Below, one piece after another: positions 52,253 through 60,879 of a DNA stretch of 64,000 nucleotides. Positions within the stretch are counted from its first letter, which is position 1. The number at the start of each line of letters is the position of its first letter. Source of the DNA: Halomonas sp. (GTDB lineage: Bacteria; Pseudomonadota; Gammaproteobacteria; Pseudomonadales; Halomonadaceae); contig NZ_DRFS01000027.1 in assembly GCF_011050415.1 (NCBI RefSeq), forward strand, positions 19,051 to 83,050, given 5' to 3'. Both the position numbers and the translations under genes were made by a program. The notes under the pieces are model-generated. The model made no database searches. It saw only the letters and a program-made list of their open reading frames with translations, and was not told the DNA's origin.

Positions 52253-53044
52253 TTATGGCTCAAGCTCAGCTGAAGCACGCTCGTCATCGCGCAGTGTGAG
52301 CACTTCAAAACCCGATGATGTGACAGCAATAGTGTGTTCCCACTGGGCAGACAGTTTCTTGTCACTAGTAATGACCGTCCAGCCATCTTTCTTGGTTTTT
52401 ATTTTGGCTTTTCCCTGATTGATCATGGGCTCAATGGTAAACACCATGCCTTCTTTCAACACCAAGCCCCTGCCTCTCTTTCCGTAATGCAACACCTCGG
52501 GCTCTTCGTGCATCTCCCGACCAACCCCATGGCCACAATACTCCCGCACAACAGAGTAGCCATGCTTTTCAGCATGCTGCTGAATCGCAAAACCAACATC
52601 GCCTAAGGTGGCACCCGGCTTGACCGTTTTAATCCCCTCCCATAGCGCCTCGTAGGTTTTATCAACCAACCGTTTGGCAAAGGGAGTCACTTCCCCTATC
52701 AGGTACATCTTGCTGGAGTCAGCAATAAAGCCATCTTTCTCCAGGGTAATATCAACATTAACGATATCACCTGACTTAAGCGTTTGTGTCTCAGAGGGAA
52801 CGCCATGACATACCACATGGTTGACTGATGCATTCAGCACATACTGGTAATCATATTGGCCTTTACTGGCCGGGCGAGCCTTCAACTCATCGACAATATA
52901 ATGCTCGGCCCAATCGTTAATCGCCATGGTGGTTACCCCAGGCGCTATTTTCTCATCCAGATAACTGAACACCAATGCGAGTAGCCGTCCTGCCTCCCGC
53001 ATAACGCTTAATTCCTGTTCACTTTTCAGGATGACGTTAGGCAC
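52253..53044 (-). CDS. map: Type I methionine aminopeptidase, second copy
   Basis: Metallopeptidase that removes the initiator Met from proteins, 263 residues. All metal ligands of E. coli Map are present: Asp98, Asp109, His172, Glu205 and Glu236, with His80 in NHVVCHGVP. The housekeeping map gene normally lies next to rpsB; this copy instead overlaps a ParD-like gene by 8 bp and follows it, as in toxin-antitoxin operons. Because the active site is complete it should be active. Whether the pair works as a regulator, a toxin-antitoxin-like unit or just a co-transcribed enzyme is not known. Confidence 0.92.
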   Translation of the reverse strand: MPNVILKSEQELSVMREAGRLLALVFSYLDEKIAPGVTTMAINDWAEHYIVDELKARPASKGQYDYQYVLNASVNHVVCHGVPSETQTLKSGDIVNVDITLEKDGFIADSSKMYLIGEVTPFAKRLVDKTYEALWEGIKTVKPGATLGDVGFAIQQHAEKHGYSVVREYCGHGVGREMHEEPEVLHYGKRGRGLVLKEGMVFTIEPMINQGKAKIKTKKDGWTVITSDKKLSAQWEHTIAVTSSGFEVLTLRDDERASAELEP

Positions 53045-53243
53045 CGATCACCTTCCTGACATCGACGTCGGCCTGCTTCATTTGCTCGTGCATAATGTCA
53101 GAGAAAGTCATGTTCGGATTAGCCTCGGCTAGCATGCCCACTTTTATCCAATACTCCGCCTGCGCATTGATAGAGCGCACCATCACAGAGCTCGCTTTGC
53201 GAATATCCTCATGCAACTGATCATTGATCTTTACGATGCCCAT
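53037..53243 (-). CDS. ParD-like protein
   Basis: Protein of 68 residues in the ParD-like family: short, with an N-terminal strand-helix of the ribbon-helix-helix kind (M-G-I-V-K-I-N-D-Q-L then HEDIRKASSVMVRSINAQAEYWIKVG) and an acidic helical tail. Antitoxins of this kind bind DNA as dimers and repress their own operon. It overlaps the map paralogue by 8 bp. I chose the ATG at 53243 with a GGGAG site. A palindrome for self-binding lies just upstream (53277-53293). No ParE-type toxin gene is present. Confidence 0.82.
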   Translation of the reverse strand: MGIVKINDQLHEDIRKASSVMVRSINAQAEYWIKVGMLAEANPNMTFSDIMHEQMKQADVDVRKVIGA

Positions 53244-53276
53244 CATATCTCCCAACATATGAAACGAATACAAAAT

Positions 53277-53293
53277 ATATATGTATCATATAT
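53277..53293. promoter_or_regulatory. Palindrome upstream of the ParD-like / map pair
   Basis: ATATATGTATCATATAT is a perfect 7+3+7 inverted repeat, 34 bp before the ParD-like start codon, in a very A/T-rich stretch that would also hold the -10 region. It fits an operator bound by the ribbon-helix-helix ParD-like protein. Confidence 0.6.
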
Positions 53294-53422
53294 TACCTAA
53301 ATAGTGGGCCACAAGCCCGCGTTCCTGCCACATATACTAAAACAACGGCATGCAACTCCAGACCACTCAACATACGGCTGGAAAGTCAACGTTAGGAGAA
53401 ACTAGGAACCAATAGAAAGGGA

Positions 53423-53821
53423 TCAGCGAGTTCGCTTACGAGGGCGCACCACGAACCAGCTCGCCAGCACCAAGCTGCCGAATAAGGTATAAACCACCAC
53501 AAACACCCACTCCGGCAGCGTGAAGTAGAGCAAACTATGCAGCCAATATTGAATGAACGAGCCTGAATAGGTGGCCGCCCCCGCCTCTGCCCGCAGCGCC
53601 ATTTCCCAAGTGGTTAATGGGCAGACCGCACCTAACCAAGCTTGCCCCACCACGTAACCAATGGCGCATAGATGGACAATGCGGAAAACGCGGTTGCGAA
53701 CCCACCGCCAATTTAGAAAATAGCCAACATACACAGCGAATAAGCCAAACACGACGAACGCCACAAACAGCACATGCAGAATGAGGATGGTATCGGCGAG
53801 CAGTAGCAGAAACGTAGGCAT
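53423..53821 (-). CDS. DUF2784 membrane protein
   Basis: Protein of 132 residues with four hydrophobic segments and the DUF2784 pattern (LLLLADTILILHVLFVAFVV, LNWRWVRNRVFRIVHL, CPLTTWE). Function is unknown in the family. It lies 14 bp downstream of the M48 protease gene on the same strand and is probably the last gene of a lemA / M48 / DUF2784 operon. The ribosome binding site is weak, so translation may be coupled to the upstream gene. Confidence 0.88.
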   Translation of the reverse strand: MPTFLLLLADTILILHVLFVAFVVFGLFAVYVGYFLNWRWVRNRVFRIVHLCAIGYVVGQAWLGAVCPLTTWEMALRAEAGAATYSGSFIQYWLHSLLYFTLPEWVFVVVYTLFGSLVLASWFVVRPRKRTR

Positions 53822-53835
53822 TAATCATCTATCAC

Positions 53836-55773
53836 TTAATCATCTATTAGTAATGGCGGCACCGGGCAGTCGAGGATATCTGCCACCACACGGAACAGCT
53901 CGGCTTCGGCAGGGCGAATAATTCCGCTGTGCTCAATGCAGCGTGCCATTGCTTGCAACAAGGCAGTTTTTTGCAAAGGCTGCAGGCGCCTTAAGCGTTC
54001 AACCGCTAGGCTAAGCGCACGCATATCGGTTACATCGTCAGCGGCTGTTAAGGCAAACGGCAACTCACGTTCAGCAGCATGCAGTGCTGCACTAATCTCA
54101 TCAGGGTCTTCCTGACCGGCTGCCGCTAACACCGTCAGCAGTAACTGACACTCCCGCTGTAGGTCGTTTAACTTAAGGTTGGCAGGCCCGTTATCCTGCT
54201 CGCTCAAATTATTCAGCAGCAGTTGATAAAGCGACCATTCCCATAGACTCACCTGACCATCGGCACTCATTAAGCGTTCCATACAGAGGCGAAAGTGCTG
54301 CCCCTGCTCTACCGAAAGTGACTTCAGCGCTGATAACGCCAGCTCAACCAGTGGCAAGCGCAGCTGAATGTCCAGGGCCATCACATCAGGGGTATGCTTA
54401 ACCAACGCTAGATAAACATCCGGCAGCGCGGTTTTCTGCAACGCTTCTAGCTGATGTTCACGCACCTTTTGGTCATCACTGAGCAGTAACGCATATATCA
54501 AAGCGCGGGCTGCATAAGGTTCATGGGCGGCAGTTTTTATCTTCTCTGGCAGTGCTTCTAACGTTGTTTGAGCCTGGGCAATATGGCGCTGGTCGGGTTT
54601 TCCCATGGAATTAATCGCCGTTTGAGCAGAAGCACCTGTCAACACAGCGGCCAGGGGTGACTCTCTTAACCCCGCTTGTGCATTTGGCGCAGTTGCTGCT
54701 GAATCAGTTGTTTCGCTCTCGACCGGTTGCGTGGGCAACGTTGCCTCGAAGCGACCATTCCAGTTTGGCATTACACGCTGAATGCGATCTTTTAACGGCG
54801 GATGGGTGGCCATCATTTGATTAAACCCCAGCCGTACACCCTGACCGAAATACAAATGACTGAACTCCGCCGCCTGGGCTGCTTGAAGGTTAGAGCCCTG
54901 ACTATGAGCGCCAATCTTAACCAGCGCGTTACCAATCCCCTGGGGGTTGCGGGTAAACTGCACCGCTGAAGCATCCGCTAGATACTCGCGCTGCCGACTG
55001 ACCGCTGACTTAATCAAATTGCCAAAGAAGGTGCCCGCGTAACCGACCAGCATTAGCACCGCCCCTAGCACCAGAATGACCGCCCCAGAGTTATCGCGCT
55101 TGCCGCCGCCCATCCGCCGAAAACGCATACTGTGCAGCAGCGTTCCACCCAATAAACCAATCAGCAGAATGCCGTGCAACACACTGATCAGCCGCATATT
55201 GAGGCGCATATCGCCATGCAGAATATGGCTAAACTCATGGGCAACCACCCCCTGCAGCTCTTCCCGTGTCAGGCTGCTGATCGCACCTCGGGTAATGCCG
55301 ATAACCGCATCACTGGTTTGATGCCCCGCCGCGAAGGCATTGATGGCCTCCTCCTCCAACACATAAACCGAGGGCACCGGCGTTCCAGACGCAATGGCCA
55401 TCTCTTCAACCACATTCAAAATGCGGCGTTCATGAGCATCGCGGGTGTTTAGATTGATTTCCCGGCCACCGAGCGCTTCCGCCACTGCACGGCCACCACG
55501 ACGTAGTTGGCTGCGTTTAAATAAGCCACCCAACACCACGATTGCCAACACCGCAATCGCCACACCAGCGACAAGCTCAATGGATAGCGCTGACCATATT
55601 CCCTGATCAGCAAGGCTGGATTGTGCTGCGGGTTGGCCCCCATCCATCAATTGGAGCGTGATGGCAATCGCCAGCGTGGCGACAACAATCAGCGCCACTA
55701 CGGCCAGCACTAGCAATATGACCAGACGCCCAGTTTTACGACGCGCTTGATCCTGCGCAGTAAAAAAATCCAT
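53836..55773 (-). CDS. M48-family membrane zinc protease (HtpX-like, extended)
   Basis: Membrane metalloprotease, 645 residues, about twice the length of HtpX. Two N-terminal hydrophobic segments (about 18-40 and 65-85) are followed by the protease domain with HEFSH at 179-183 and a later HtpX-like helix, then a long soluble C-terminal region (about 330-645) of predicted helices with no recognised domain. This protein type, with a lemA gene next to it, is found in many Gammaproteobacteria. It probably acts in membrane protein quality control. The lemA gene precedes it by 56 bp. Confidence 0.87.
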   Translation of the reverse strand: MDFFTAQDQARRKTGRLVILLVLAVVALIVVATLAIAITLQLMDGGQPAAQSSLADQGIWSALSIELVAGVAIAVLAIVVLGGLFKRSQLRRGGRAVAEALGGREINLNTRDAHERRILNVVEEMAIASGTPVPSVYVLEEEAINAFAAGHQTSDAVIGITRGAISSLTREELQGVVAHEFSHILHGDMRLNMRLISVLHGILLIGLLGGTLLHSMRFRRMGGGKRDNSGAVILVLGAVLMLVGYAGTFFGNLIKSAVSRQREYLADASAVQFTRNPQGIGNALVKIGAHSQGSNLQAAQAAEFSHLYFGQGVRLGFNQMMATHPPLKDRIQRVMPNWNGRFEATLPTQPVESETTDSAATAPNAQAGLRESPLAAVLTGASAQTAINSMGKPDQRHIAQAQTTLEALPEKIKTAAHEPYAARALIYALLLSDDQKVREHQLEALQKTALPDVYLALVKHTPDVMALDIQLRLPLVELALSALKSLSVEQGQHFRLCMERLMSADGQVSLWEWSLYQLLLNNLSEQDNGPANLKLNDLQRECQLLLTVLAAAGQEDPDEISAALHAAERELPFALTAADDVTDMRALSLAVERLRRLQPLQKTALLQAMARCIEHSGIIRPAEAELFRVVADILDCPVPPLLIDD

Positions 55774-55829
55774 ATGTCGCTTTCCCTGTGCAGTGGCTTA
55801 GAAGTTGAATCGCTAAGAACTTGAGTGAA

Positions 55830-56426
55830 TCAAAACGACACCTTAGGCGCTGCCTGGATCTGAGCACTGTCTTCGAACGCTAACAAGGAAGCATCCTGGC
55901 CATGCCCAAACATGCCCGCCACCGCCACTGGCGGAAAGCTCTGCCGATAGGTGTTGTACTGCATCACCGCGTCATTAAATGACTGCCGTGCAAAGGCCAC
56001 CTTGTTTTCAGTGCTAGTGAGCTCTTCAGACAGCTGCTGCATGTTTTGTGAGGCTTTAAGATCAGGATAGGCTTCCATCACCACATTAAGCCGCCCCATC
56101 GCTTGAGTAAGCGCCCCTTCAGCTCCGCCAAGATCAGCAATTGCTTTGGCGCTACCAGGATTTGCCGCCGCAGCCTTGAGCCCCGCCGCTGCTGTATTCC
56201 GAGCTTCAATGACTGACTGTAGGGTTTCCCGCTCGTGACTAAGGTAACCCTTGGCGGTCTCTACCAGGTTGGGAATCAGGTCATGCCGACGCTTCAGTTG
56301 CACTTCAATTTGGGCAAAAGCGTTCTGGTAGCGATTGCGCAACGACACAAGCCGGTTGTAGATAGAGACGACATAAAACGCGACAGCGGCAATCATCGCC
56401 AAGATGATAATAAGTGTAAGCGCCAT
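55830..56426 (-). CDS. lemA: LemA-family protein
   Basis: Protein of 198 residues: an N-terminal membrane segment (about 3-22) that is likely an anchor, then a helical bundle typical of LemA (YNRLVSLRNRYQNAFAQIEVQLKRRHDLIPNLVETAKGY, read in parts). The role of LemA is not well defined; it is repeatedly paired with M48 proteases, as here. First gene of the lemA / M48 / DUF2784 operon. Confidence 0.93.
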   Translation of the reverse strand: MALTLIIILAMIAAVAFYVVSIYNRLVSLRNRYQNAFAQIEVQLKRRHDLIPNLVETAKGYLSHERETLQSVIEARNTAAAGLKAAAANPGSAKAIADLGGAEGALTQAMGRLNVVMEAYPDLKASQNMQQLSEELTSTENKVAFARQSFNDAVMQYNTYRQSFPPVAVAGMFGHGQDASLLAFEDSAQIQAAPKVSF

Positions 56427-56593
56427 GATCCTTCCTTAACGTAAATGGGGTTCAGTGGCAAAAATAGTAACATCTAAGCGGTTGGGGCGTATTTTAGTGC
56501 AGGCATGCAAGCAGCTATACAGCGAACCTACATGCCTAAACCATGGAATGGCTGGGAAGGGAAAGCTAGCAATAATGTTGACTTGTGGCTGAG

Positions 56594-57091
56594 CTACTTC
56601 TTATTTCGCCGGAACGGCTCCTGCTCGTGGAGAAATCGCGTAAAGGTGTCTTTGGGCCGCTCAAGTCCATGTGAGCCTAACGCGCGTGATGCCATCCCCC
56701 TGTGATTACTGCCATGAGTCAATAAATGAAGCAGAATTTCATCGACAGATAGCTGACCAACATCGCCATCGATAAAGCGAAACGAAATGACGCGATCCAA
56801 ATCATTTAAAGATGCTGATTCGGCAAACATCACCAGCCATGAATCACTCTCCTCCATCCTTTCCCTTAATTCTGAAAAGGATGGCGTTTCTACCGTATTG
56901 TCTGCAGCAAATTGCTCTTTCGTGCCAGCAATACGGCTAATGAATAGGCTGTCGACGACTGCGGTATGATTCAATATGCGCAGAAAGAAAGTTGCATCGT
57001 TTTCTGGGAGTAAATGAAACTGGCGCTCTCCAAACGAAAGAAGCTCATTATTAGCCCACTTCTTATATCTAAAAGCATTTACATACCGCAT
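56594..57091 (-). CDS. DinB-family protein
   Basis: Protein of 165 residues in the DinB/YfiT fold: four-helix bundle with a putative metal site from His in NHTAVVD and in LLTHGSNHRGM. The AFRYKKWANNELLSF opening is typical. Family members include thiol-dependent transferases; the substrate here is not deducible. It is the last gene before the lemA operon, and the coiled-coil gene lies 15 bp upstream on the same strand. Confidence 0.85.
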   Translation of the reverse strand: MRYVNAFRYKKWANNELLSFGERQFHLLPENDATFFLRILNHTAVVDSLFISRIAGTKEQFAADNTVETPSFSELRERMEESDSWLVMFAESASLNDLDRVISFRFIDGDVGQLSVDEILLHLLTHGSNHRGMASRALGSHGLERPKDTFTRFLHEQEPFRRNKK

Positions 57092-57106
57092 CTTAAACGC
57101 TCCAGT

Positions 57107-57802
57107 TTATTCAGTCACTTGTGCTTCGTCGCGCATCGCTCTGAGCGAGGTGATTTCCACGGTGAGCGCATCCCGCTCTTGTTCTAGTTCACTTACCTGC
57201 TCACCGAGTGCGGCCAACTGGCTATTAGCCTGCTCAATCTCGGCGTTTAACGCTTCAATATCTGCATCAACCTGACTGCGGGCCTCTTCTGCCTCTTGGT
57301 GAGACTGTTGAGCAGCATCACGAGCGGCTTCGGCCTCCTCTTTCTCAGCTTCTACCTCAGCGTATGTTTCATTTAGCTCGTCAAGACGGCTCTGCCTTTC
57401 ATCTATTTGCTCGTTAAGGTTATCTACTTCTTCTTCGCGGGTTTCGAGCTCACCCCGTAAAGTAGATAAATCCTCTTCAGCATTGGCAATGTCTGCACGC
57501 GTTGCAGCAAGCTCGGCTTCCGCTTCGGCCTGCTCAACCTCAAGGGCTTCTGTTCTCTGCTGCAGTGTTGCTAAATCCAGCTCAGCGGCTTCAACCTCAG
57601 ACATCTGCGCCTGAATCTGTTGATGCTCACGCTCAGTGGCCGCTAGCCGCGCTTCGATCGCTTCTAAATCGTCTTGTCGCGACCCTGCAATGGTGTGCGC
57701 CACAATGGCCCATAGCACCGCAATAAACGCAATGGCCAAGATCACCTTTACGCGGTTATCGCTCAGCAATGCTGTGGTTGAGGCTTTATTAGTCCCTGTC
57801 AT
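57107..57802 (-). CDS. Single-pass membrane coiled-coil protein
   Basis: Protein of 231 residues: one transmembrane segment (about 22-40) and then an almost unbroken, acidic coiled coil of heptad type (about 45-225), with no further domain. No family assignment is possible; it is not a MukB or SMC protein. The ATG at 57802 has an AGAGGG site; a GTG at 57811 is in frame. Downstream, the DinB-like gene follows 15 bp later. Confidence 0.75.
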   Translation of the reverse strand: MTGTNKASTTALLSDNRVKVILAIAFIAVLWAIVAHTIAGSRQDDLEAIEARLAATEREHQQIQAQMSEVEAAELDLATLQQRTEALEVEQAEAEAELAATRADIANAEEDLSTLRGELETREEEVDNLNEQIDERQSRLDELNETYAEVEAEKEEAEAARDAAQQSHQEAEEARSQVDADIEALNAEIEQANSQLAALGEQVSELEQERDALTVEITSLRAMRDEAQVTE

Positions 57803-57926
57803 TGGTAACACCCTCTCGCTTAAGTGCTATCGCTAATTAATATAGTAGCTAACGTGTGGCCAACAGCGGGTCGTCGTATGACCCGTTATCAATATGAAGG
57901 AAAATTACTTCACAAGTGTTATTACT

Positions 57927-58070
57927 AAGTTAGCATAAGCCCCATGTCGATAGGAGTTCTCTACACAAAGCTTGGCCGCTTTATCTGTCACGTTGGCGTT
58001 TACACCCCCTACCCTTGTTTGAATGGCGACCCAGTGCCCTGAATACACTGCGGCTTGGTCAACGACATAC
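57927..58070. repeat. Diverged intergenic repeat, copy A
   Basis: Copy A of a pair of partly similar intergenic stretches. AAGTTAGCATAAGCCCC (57927-57943) is identical to 60587-60603, and CTGCGGCTTGGT (58048-58059) recurs at 60678-60689, with the following bases AACG also shared. The distance between these two blocks differs between the copies by about 30 bp. Both copies sit at the edge of minus-strand genes. Confidence 0.5.
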
Positions 58071-58072
58071 CT

Positions 58073-58825
58073 TTATGGTTTAGCTTTTAAAAGCTCAGAG
58101 AATGACGGAGGGAGGTATTCATCGATATAGCTATCATTGAATTCAACTAATCGCGCCAACGCTTCGGGGTCGGGTAACTTCACGTGCTGGCGGTCTCGGA
58201 TCACCAACCCTTCCTCTCGCAACATCGAGAAAGTCCTGCTCACATGTACCGGGCTCATCCCCAGCGCGTCGCTAATCAACTCCTGAGTGAGCGGCATGAG
58301 GAAGCTGTTGTCCTTAACGGCGTTGATCCGCTTGAGCCGCAAATAGATTTCGTAGAGAAAGTGTGCCAGCTGCTCGTGAGCTGAATACTTACCGAGGTAA
58401 ATCAGCCGCTCGGAAAGCTGCGCCTGCTGGCGCGTTGCGGTGGCCACAATGCCGGCGGCTAAGCTAGAACGCCCAAAGAGTTTAAAAAGCTGCTGATACG
58501 AGAATGGACAGATTACGCCTTTATTAATCATTGCCGCACTTGCCAGACGACGAGTGAAGCCAAAATCGCGAATGCCGATAATATCGCCGGGTAGGTAAAA
58601 CTTGAGAATCTGCTTAGAACCATTTTTCAAGTTGCGGTAAGAGTATGCCCAACCTTCCTTGGCCACACAGAACAGATCAGCCTCGGCTCCCTCATCCCAC
58701 AGTATTTCGTTAGCTGATATATATCTTGGGCTGAGCTCAAGGCCCAGTAATAGCGCTTTGTCTTCAGGAGATAGCACACCTTGGGTACTGAGGCCCTGCA
58801 TCACTATTGTATCGATGAGAGACAC
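58073..58825 (-). CDS. Crp/Fnr-family transcriptional regulator
   Basis: Protein of 250 residues: an N-terminal cyclic-nucleotide-binding-like domain (about 20-140, with VAKEGWAYSYRNLKNGSKQILKFYLPGDIIG, read in parts), a long linking helix and a C-terminal winged helix (SDALGMSPVHVSRTFSMLREEGLV). The Cys set of Fnr is absent, so oxygen sensing via an FeS cluster is unlikely; the cAMP-binding site is not conserved either. Start is GTG 58825 with a GAGAGG site. Targets are unknown. Confidence 0.9.
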   Translation of the reverse strand: MSLIDTIVMQGLSTQGVLSPEDKALLLGLELSPRYISANEILWDEGAEADLFCVAKEGWAYSYRNLKNGSKQILKFYLPGDIIGIRDFGFTRRLASAAMINKGVICPFSYQQLFKLFGRSSLAAGIVATATRQQAQLSERLIYLGKYSAHEQLAHFLYEIYLRLKRINAVKDNSFLMPLTQELISDALGMSPVHVSRTFSMLREEGLVIRDRQHVKLPDPEALARLVEFNDSYIDEYLPPSFSELLKAKP

Positions 58826-59336
58826 TCTGTTACCTCTCAGGCAAATGATTTATTTACCTTATTCTAAAACATATACTGACTTGAGCAGCCTAACTTAGGT
58901 TATGAATTATGCGTATTATCAAACGGTTGCATGCAACTTTTTTTAAGCTGCGTTAGGAGTGGATTTCATCATTTCAGCAATCTTCAATGATTATCTTCTG
59001 TGGCATAAAACGGCCTGGGGTTACCCGGAACACGGCACATTAATGGAAGCTTCAAAGCCACAAAACTGACGACACAAGCCCTACCTTTAGAGCAGGCCTC
59101 GCTCCATTTTAGAGCCGCTGCATATTTTTGCGTCGTCGTGCTCAGTCTTTTATGGTGAACAGTGACATCAGCAGTATGGGCATTTTGCTAGGTGATGGAG
59201 GTAACCTAGCGGCTTTATTGAGTTATAACAAAGCGAAGCGCAAATCCTCAAACCCCAACTCTTTCGGTACTAGCAACCTGGTCGCTACACTGGTACTCGG
59301 TGCGCTTATGATTTTTGGCTTCAGCCCAGCCCTCAA
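58826..59336. other. 511-bp gap with no convincing gene
   Basis: An open frame at 59152-59409 (plus strand) starts with ATG but has no ribosome binding site, contains one hydrophobic segment, and overlaps the end of the GNAT gene. I consider it non-coding or a remnant. No repeat or strong hairpin was noticed. Confidence 0.4.
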
Positions 59337-59873
59337 TTATCTACGAAGTCGCCTGATATGGTCTTCGGCTTCAAGAGGCAAATGCTCATTCAGATTGATC
59401 TGCCAGTAGCCAACGTCATGCCACTGCTCGAACTTAAATCCCACCTTTTCAAAATGGGCCACTTTTTTCATGCCCATTTTTTCATGCAGTGCAATGCTAG
59501 CAGGGTTGGGAAGCGTGATGCCGCCAATCACCGTGTGAAACCCGCACTCTTTAAGCTTGGAAAAGATAGTTTCATACAATTTTGCACCCAAGCCCCTGCC
59601 TTGCATTTGGTTGGCAAGGTAAACGCTGATTTCAACTGAAAATCGATACGCGCTTCTTTCTTTCCATTTAGTCGCGTAGGCATAGCCCACCACCGCATCA
59701 TCTTCCAATGCCACCACCCAAGGTAAACCTGCGCCCTGTACGTTCTCAATTCGGCTCTGAATGACGGAGCCCGATACAGGCTGCTCTTCAAATGAAATAG
59801 CGGTATTTTCAATGTAGTAATTATAAATGTGCGCAATTGCTTCTGAATCGCCCTTTTCGGCATCTCTGATCAT
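59337..59873 (-). CDS. GNAT-family acetyltransferase (phosphinothricin type)
   Basis: Cytoplasmic N-acetyltransferase, 178 residues, of the phosphinothricin/methionine-sulfoximine acetyltransferase group: IRDAEKGDSEAIAHIYNYYIENTAISFEE (read in parts) is its usual start, and the acetyl-CoA site Q-G-R-G-L-G is near residue 95. These enzymes acetylate glutamate analogues or amino acids. Members are common in genomes and the natural substrate is not known. Confidence 0.9.
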   Translation of the reverse strand: MIRDAEKGDSEAIAHIYNYYIENTAISFEEQPVSGSVIQSRIENVQGAGLPWVVALEDDAVVGYAYATKWKERSAYRFSVEISVYLANQMQGRGLGAKLYETIFSKLKECGFHTVIGGITLPNPASIALHEKMGMKKVAHFEKVGFKFEQWHDVGYWQINLNEHLPLEAEDHIRRLRR

Positions 59874-59917
59874 GATTTATTCCATTTATATTCCGACGGT
59901 TTAAGTTAATCGAACGC

Positions 59918-60544
59918 TTACACAGGCCGCTTAGCCAGTAGCGCCCATATACCCGCTGAAGAGAGCAACGTACCGCCAACGACGTTAAAGCGACGCTGGG
60001 CACGGCGCGATGCAAGCACCTTGCGCACCGAGGCCGCAAACACGGCATAAAAAGTGGCATTCAGCGTTGCCAAAACTACAAACGTAACCGCCAGTACCCA
60101 AAGCTGTTGCCCTGCATCGGCGCTCTGGTTAACAAACTGGGGTAAAAAAGCGACGAAGAAGATAATGCCTTTCGGATTAAGGGCAGTGACGAGATAGGTA
60201 TTGGTGAAGAGCTTTAAGCGCGACCCTGATAAGGACGGTGTCACCGGCTGCACCGATGATATACCGGCACTCAACAACTTGATGCCCATATAGAGCAGGT
60301 ATAACCCACCGATCCATTTGATAACGGTGAACCAGAGTGCCGAAGTGGCTAACACCGCTCCCAGTCCCAATAGTGAAAAGAGCAGCGCCGTTGAATCCCC
60401 TAACGCCACCGCAGCGACAAGCGGCACATTCGCGCGCCTGCCTTGGGCAATAGAGTAGCTGACCACTGTTAATATCGTAGGTCCCGGAATGGCGAGCAAA
60501 GCCACTGATGCAAGAGCAAAGGCAAACCAGGTTTCAATTGACAT
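59918..60544 (-). CDS. LysE-family amino acid exporter
   Basis: Inner-membrane exporter of the LysE/RhtB family, 208 residues, with six hydrophobic segments. The signature GPTILTVVSYSIAQGRRANVPLVAAVALG (in parts) is present at about 22-50. The substrate is unknown. I chose the ATG at 60544; a TTG two codons earlier is also in frame and no clear ribosome binding site decides. Confidence 0.88.
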   Translation of the reverse strand: MSIETWFAFALASVALLAIPGPTILTVVSYSIAQGRRANVPLVAAVALGDSTALLFSLLGLGAVLATSALWFTVIKWIGGLYLLYMGIKLLSAGISSVQPVTPSLSGSRLKLFTNTYLVTALNPKGIIFFVAFLPQFVNQSADAGQQLWVLAVTFVVLATLNATFYAVFAASVRKVLASRRAQRRFNVVGGTLLSSAGIWALLAKRPV

Positions 60545-60586
60545 GGTCAATAATCATGGATGGCTACCCCATAGGCTATTAATACA

Positions 60587-60703
60587 AAGTTAGCATAAGC
60601 CCCCTTCCAGCTGGAGTGTACTAAGCAGGTTTTTTTGGCTGTGACGATGATGCTGACGTTTAACCGCCACTATTTTGCTGCGGCTTGGTTAACGCCTTAC
60701 CAA
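60587..60703. repeat. Diverged intergenic repeat, copy B
   Basis: Copy B, similar to 57927-58070: AAGTTAGCATAAGCCCC (60587-60603) and CTGCGGCTTGGT (60678-60689), with AACG and then a TACC-like end after the latter. It lies just before the LysE gene on the minus strand. In this copy the second half reads open in a small plus-strand frame. Confidence 0.5.
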
Positions 60704-60775
60704 AACTTGCGTGCATGGGGCGAGGATGTGATGGAAATGTCCCAGAGCAAAGTGCAATCTTACGCCAGCAAGTAA
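60647..60775 (+). CDS. Possible 42-residue small ORF
   Basis: An ATG at 60647 opens a 42-codon frame that ends at TAA (60773-60775). The product would be M-M-L-T-F-N-R-H-Y-F, then a Trp/Ala-rich helix, then L-R-A-W-G-E-D-V-M and a polar Ser/Lys tail, which looks like an amphipathic helix rather than random translation. No ribosome binding site is seen and part of the frame lies in repeat copy B. It may be the 3' remnant of a gene. Confidence 0.25.
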   Translation: MMLTFNRHYFAAAWLTPYQNLRAWGEDVMEMSQSKVQSYASK

Positions 60776-60879
60776 ACAGTTTTCCGGGCTATTAATGACA
60801 CAAGCACAGTAGGATTGCCTGAATCTATGTTGCGTATTATTTATTAGTTAAATTCGGGATCAAAGCAAAGGAGTTGCTA

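Noticed and set aside
59128..59409. Plus-strand open frame with one hydrophobic segment
   Set aside because: It has no ribosome binding site, and it overlaps the 3' end of the acetyltransferase gene. Could be a remnant, but no family is recognisable.
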